A stretch of DNA of 64,000 nt from Cardinalis cardinalis (taxonomy: Eukaryota > Chordata > Aves > Passeriformes > Cardinalidae). The notes below the pieces were generated by a model. The model was not told the DNA's origin. It saw only the letters and a list, made by a program, of their open reading frames with translations, and ran no database searches. Of the stretch, positions 59,601-64,000 are shown piece after piece. The stretch covers positions 3,575,728-3,639,727 of the forward strand of contig JACDOX010000015.1 in the NCBI GenBank assembly GCA_014549065.1. The letters run 5' to 3'. The position numbers and the translations under genes were made by a program. Every line of letters starts with the position of its first letter. Within the stretch, counting starts at the first letter, position 1.

Positions 59601-62600
59601 GGAGGCAGGGAGAGGATATACCTTTACTTGTTTGTTTATATTAACTTTCATGCTGCCTTTTAAATGAATACATGAACAGAANGAGTTACTTTATTCTGTC
59701 CATCATTAAGTTTAACAAACTTTCTTGCCATACCATTTTTTCTTGAATTTTGCAAAGGAATTTTTTTCATATTCTTTGTTGTGCTACAGAAACCTTAGAC
59801 TAGAGTTAACTTAGCAGGTGTAAACAGCAGAGCTTCAATTTAAATGTTTTTATCTGGAAATTACCTGTGTTCTCTTCATTGTTAATATATGTTAACTGTC
59901 ATCTGCAGCTGTAAAATCTTGAAGGCAGCTGTGCTGAGAATTGTTACNCACTAACCCAGTGAAAGGGTGCTTACTAACTCCTCAATGCCCAAAAATAGCT
60001 GGAAGACTTGTGTTGGGGAGGTCCAGTGCTTTGATAGCATCGCTATTTCATTATTATCAAAGTAAATGTAAGAACTGTAGCTGGCTTTATGTAACAGTTC
60101 CCAGAGATCGATATCTGGTGATCGATGTAATTGGCTGTTTGAAGCTGTTGTTTTAGTGAGCAGTTTCAAAGCTTGTTTGTGCCCTGTGGCCATGCTCTGG
60201 TGGTCCTGTAGGGACTGGAGGAACACTGGAACGCTGCAGTGAGGTGTTTTGAAGGCAGAGCTGCACACTGCACTGCCAGGGCTGTGTGTAAACCAGACTA
60301 GGGAAAAGAGAACTGATGTTTGGCTGGGGTTTATGTACTGTAATTTTATAGACAATGTAAAGGATTATGTTTNAGTTGTTAGTTCTTGAATTTGTGAATC
60401 ATAGTCCTTAGAAGTAGGGGGAATATAGAGGCTGTGGTCAGCATTGGTGACTTCAGAAATTAGCTCAGCAGAATCTGGTTTTGAGTGACATTGAGTCTTT
60501 TTTGAAATCTAGTAACAGCATCTGCCAGGCTGTGTTTTGCCAGGCCTTTTAATGAAGTCTAATATCTGCTGAATTGTTTTAAGTTTCTTGCTATGAATGG
60601 GTGAAAATTATAGTTAGACCATCAGGAAATTTTAACACAAAGCTAAAATATTGATTGTTTTGTACTACTGCTTTAAAAAACTTGCAAAAGTAAACTGAAA
60701 AATCTTAAATTAAAAAGCATATATTTTTTGCTTCAAAATAATAGTTGGTAATAGGTGAGAAAATGTAGTTCAAACAACTTGCTTTGTGGTATAAGTTAAA
60801 ATATTCAAAGGATGTTTATGTATTGACACTTTTTGTTTTCTGGCTGCTTTTTTTATAGGCAGTTAAGTGGCTGAAGCTACTATTTGTGTTGACATTCCTA
60901 AAGTTTTGGGTGTTTTTTTTTGTTTTTTTTTTTTTTTTTAAAGGGAAGAAAGTTTTAGATGGAGCAAAAAGTTTTAGGGGCTTCCTTTGTCCTTAATTTG
61001 AGTTACTGTTTTATGTAATTTGTCTGAACAGCATTTTTTTTAAAAAGAAAAGTTTTCATTGACACCTAAATTCCTAGGATGTATATGATTTATTCAACTC
61101 CTACCAGATTCTTTATTAGCTAAAGGATAAAAGTATAAAATAATTTTCCCAGACAGTGCCCCAGTCCCCACAATTACTTGATGGTTAATTTTTTTAAATG
61201 TGCACTTTTTAACATTTTCCCTGATGTGCGTGGGTTTTAGGTGTTTTTTTTTTGTTTTTTTTTTACTGATGAGTGAAGGGACAGATGTGCTCAGGCTTGC
61301 ATTGTGACTAAATTCTTGATTGCAAACAAATTATAGTACTTGGAATTGTTATTAAATGGGTTTAACTTGTGGAAAACTATATCATGTTTTGTGGACTCTT
61401 GTCAATTTTTAATTTTTTTTTTAATAGTCTTTATGGAAATGAGGAATGAAATCTTGATATGATGGTGACAAATNATGGAAGTATTGCCTTAGTTTTTCCA
61501 CATGTAATAGGTAGCTGGTAAAAATATTTCTCATTTTGTATGATAGAAGTAGTATATAATAGGTGTAAACATGCAGGACTGATACTAGAGCAGTATAACC
61601 AAGGAATGTTATGCCTGCCAAGAGTGGGGCTTTCACTTTTGCTATCAGCTTGACTTTTTGACTTGAGGGGTTCTCCTTATTTTAGACTTTATGAAAGTGA
61701 AGGAACCCAAACTGATATAACTTTTGCCCTAGTAGAATAAAAAAAAAATAAAGGGAAAAAAATCAATGCATATTAAGAGTAGGTGAAAGGTAGTTCTATT
61801 GGTGTCCTTAGCAGGACAGATTTAACAGAGTGATTTGGGATGAAAATGCTCACACTAGGCTTAACTTTTTTTTTCTTAGTATATGTCTGTCTCTTGTCTA
61901 CTCTGATGAGAAAAAATAAATTTCTTTTGTTTTGTTTCTGTCAGTAACTTTATCTAATTGCCTTTATTAGTCCCGTTACAACCCAGGGATCACAAACACA
62001 GCAACTACAGAAGCATTATGGCATTACCTCGCCCATCAGTTTAGCTGCCCCCAAGGAGTTTGACTGCATGCTTACCCAGAAATTAATCGAAACCCTAAAA
62101 CCTTATGGCGTGTTTGAAGAGGAAGAGGAGCTGCAACGCAGGTGAGTGAACACTGTTTTGTGTCCTGTCATGAGGTTCATCTGTGACTGTTGAACACCAA
62201 GTGTGTGTGTTCTTTCAAATGCTTGCTTAAATGCCTAGTGGAATTGTAAGCTTAATTTTTCTCAACTAAGAGTAATACCTCAAAACACAGAGAGGAATTA
62301 AAATNGCCTTTAAATTTAAGGGACTGTTTTGCATTTTTCCCCCTTCATCACTACTTCATTGTAATGGACCTTATTTTTTTTTTTTCCTTATTAAGCTTTC
62401 TTGAGGATTTTTTCCCCTCTCAGTACTGCTTATCACTGTTCATTTAGGTGCATGAGTTCTCCAAATTAAAGTTATTTTGCAAATGAGTTGAATTCATGTG
62501 TGTATGCCTCACATGCTTTCGTTTTTCTTGAGCTTACATCTCTTGAATGTTTCTAAAGGGTGAAAAATAGGGGGAATGCTGTAGGAGTAACTTTCTGTAT

Positions 62601-62805
62601 GTATAACAGGATCTCTAATTAGATCTGTAATGTTGCTCAAGTTGACTTACTGTGTAATGATGATCACATTATAATGATAAAAAATTCTACTAGTTTTGTC
62701 TAAGTTTGTAACCTGTCATTCTGCTGTTTTATTAATAGGATTCTAATTTTGGGAAAATTAAATAACTTGGTAAAGGAATGGATACGAGAAATCAGTGAGA
62801 GCAAG
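53600..62805 (+). CDS. PAPOLA: Poly(A) polymerase alpha, N-terminal part (3 coding exons, 3' end outside window)
   Basis: PAPOLA is the main nuclear poly(A) polymerase. It adds adenosine tails to cleaved pre-mRNA in partnership with CPSF. Exons 53600-53607 (ATGCCGTT), 61971-62141 and 62739-62805 join in frame to 82 codons of the roughly 745 usual for the family. The protein begins MPFPVTTQGS, with QKHYGITSPISLAAPKEFDC, LTQKLIETLKPYGVFEEEEE and the helix ILILGKLNNLVKEWIREISE, all diagnostic of PAPOLA. The nucleotidyltransferase active site (GS and DxD) lies in later exons outside the window. The first coding exon carries only two codons plus two bases, so the start was chosen by the GTAAGT donor after ATGCCGTT and the phase-2 join giving Phe3. 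Confidence 0.96.
53608..61970 (+). other. PAPOLA intron 1
   Basis: An 8.4 kb intron. Its first 650 bases belong to the CpG island; the rest is AT-rich with frequent T runs (for example 55570-55600 with n, 60909-60941, 61241-61264). A TTTG/CAAA imperfect inverted repeat lies at 59103-59210. No genes recognised; short open frames (for example 57152-57424 minus, 59951-60355 minus) lack family features. Confidence 0.55.
59103..59210. repeat. (TTTG)n stretch followed by CAAA-rich complement
   Basis: TTTGTTTGTTTGTTTTG and related units (59107-59148) are followed after a 15-base spacer by CCAAACAACAAACACAAAA and ACCCCAAACCAAAAAA (about 59168-59210). The two arms are largely complementary, so the transcript could fold into a long imperfect hairpin. 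Confidence 0.65.
61971..62141 (+). CDS. PAPOLA: PAPOLA coding exon 2 (residues 3-60)
   Basis: Follows CCTTTATTAG. Encodes PVTTQGSQTQQLQKHYGITS through FEEEEELQR; GTGAGT donor, phase 2. One Gln fewer than the human protein as I recall it in the SQ...Q run. Confidence 0.96.
62142..62738 (+). other. PAPOLA intron 2
   Basis: About 600 bases, AT-rich, with a T run near 62372-62385. Nothing recognised. Confidence 0.5.
62739..62805 (+). CDS. PAPOLA: PAPOLA coding exon 3 (residues 60-82)
   Basis: Follows TTATTAATAG. Encodes ILILGKLNNLVKEWIREISE and SK; GTATGG donor, phase 0. Confidence 0.95.
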
Positions 62806-64000
62806 GTATGGATGTACTTTACATGGGGTTGCCAATATTGTGTTTTTAAAAGTGCTGTAGAAAGATTACTCTAAAACACATTCCTGTACTAAATGGGATG
62901 AACCTTAGATTTGGGGATCAAAACAGGTACCATCCTTGTGTAGTTTCTTTTGTTTAGAAGCAGCGTTGCCCCTTTATAGTAGAACCTTGTTAGAGAAAGA
63001 AACTGATAGATGTAATTTGACTTTTTCTCAAAATTCATGCATATAGTGCTGTACTAATCACAGGCTTAGAGTATTTGCCTTTGTGAAACAGTGCTTGATC
63101 TTAAACTTCCTGCATCTTTGTGGTCTNTGGTCTTTTTCTTTAATGTTGTTTCTGTAATGTTACTTTTGTACACTGATAATGCTGATACTGTTTTTGCCAG
63201 GTTATAGCAGTCACTGTTCTCACACATATTTTTTGAATGGTTGTAGACTTGTGTGATTGTAGTTTTTTTTAAGAGGAAACACCTGATTTTTTAAGCNATT
63301 TTTCTTTGTGTGTATTTGGGATTGTGTGTTTTCTGTACACTTTCCTTATGCAATGAGAATTTATGTATGAACAAGATTATGGGCAGGGACAGTCCTGCTG
63401 TGTGTGTCTTGGTCCTTGAAAACAAAATAGTGAGAATATCACAACCCGTGTAAGATTGAAAGCTGCTTAAGTTAATATCATGTACATTGCAAACTAGAAG
63501 TTTTGCTTTATTTTGTCTTCTGCTGTGGAAACAAACATTCGTGTAGGGTTTCAGGTTGTAGCATTGCATCTTGTTATGAAAGAATAGCCCTCTTTGCCCA
63601 CAGTACTGTGGGTTCAACAGGTTTTTAAAGACTAGGAATTTAGTAGGTGTACCTAAACAATTTCAACATAAAATAAATGCCTTTCCTAACCCCAAATTTT
63701 TATTCAAAGGCTGTGGTACGAATGTCTCTGGAAGTAATGTAATAAACACTGATAGAGTAGGCTATGTTTTGAGTTGCTTTAAATTGGAATCCATCATCTA
63801 TTTCTGTGTCTGTCTAAAATGCCTGAGTGGTAAGCAAAATGTTTGGTCTCTGTAATATCATAAAGCTGTTGCACCTGAAGTGTAGAATTGGTGCAACAAT
63901 TGCCAGGTTTGAGGTGGTAAGGTGTGATGTGGTTGAAGTGCTATAAATGATCCGAGTGGCAAAGGTATCTCAGTGTTTTCTCTGAATACTGAGATTATTT
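62806..64000 (+). other. PAPOLA intron 3 (partial, runs off right edge)
   Basis: No further PAPOLA exon recognised before the window ends; the next should encode the NLPxSVIEN and GGKIFTFGSY region. A 108-codon minus-strand open frame (63291-63617) has no family features. Confidence 0.5.

Noticed and set aside
1..64000. CRISPR arrays, tRNA or rRNA genes, bacterial-type operons
   Set aside because: None seen. The window is intron-split vertebrate DNA, and tandem repeats present are simple microsatellites. I could not run a covariance search for small RNAs.

Overview
The window is nuclear DNA from a vertebrate, almost certainly a bird. It is AT-rich with three sharp CpG-rich promoter islands and intron-split genes. 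It carries 5'-truncated CR1-type LINE fragments and LTR-retroelement-like repeats of avian type. Single n bases are scattered throughout and there is one 425-base gap. Gene order and orientation match the tetrapod block ATG2B (-), GSKIP (+), AK7 (+), PAPOLA (+), which is human 14q32.2 and is expected on the chicken chromosome 5 equivalent.

Layout. Bases 17-18669 (minus strand) hold the first 17 coding exons of ATG2B, about 914 codons; the gene continues off the left edge. A shared CpG island (about 18430-19700) separates ATG2B head-to-head from GSKIP. GSKIP has two coding exons (20253-20510 and 21124-21285) encoding a complete 139-residue protein, followed by a long 3' UTR. A second CpG island (about 23690-24110) starts AK7. 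Its 18 coding exons run from 23894 to 51705 and join in frame to 725 residues plus stop. A third, very GC-rich island (about 52960-54260) contains the PAPOLA promoter, leader and start codon (53600). After an 8.4 kb first intron, PAPOLA exons 2 and 3 (61971-62141, 62739-62805) give the first 82 codons, and the gene runs off the right edge.

Functions. ATG2B is a bridge-like lipid-transfer protein of autophagosome growth. GSKIP is a small scaffold joining GSK3-beta and PKA. AK7 is an axonemal adenylate kinase. PAPOLA is the canonical nuclear poly(A) polymerase. They are neighbours through conserved synteny, not members of one pathway.

I derived exon boundaries by hand from splice signals, phase continuity and recalled family similarity; every junction listed keeps frame. 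I found no undescribed system. The points most worth a second look are two consecutive GC-AG introns in ATG2B, a TISU-like element and two uORFs in its leader, a perfect-Kozak uORF in the PAPOLA leader, a G-quadruplex motif upstream of AK7, a ten-copy GGGAA tract inside a retroelement-like island in an AK7 intron, and a sequencing gap sitting in a minisatellite-like part of another such repeat.
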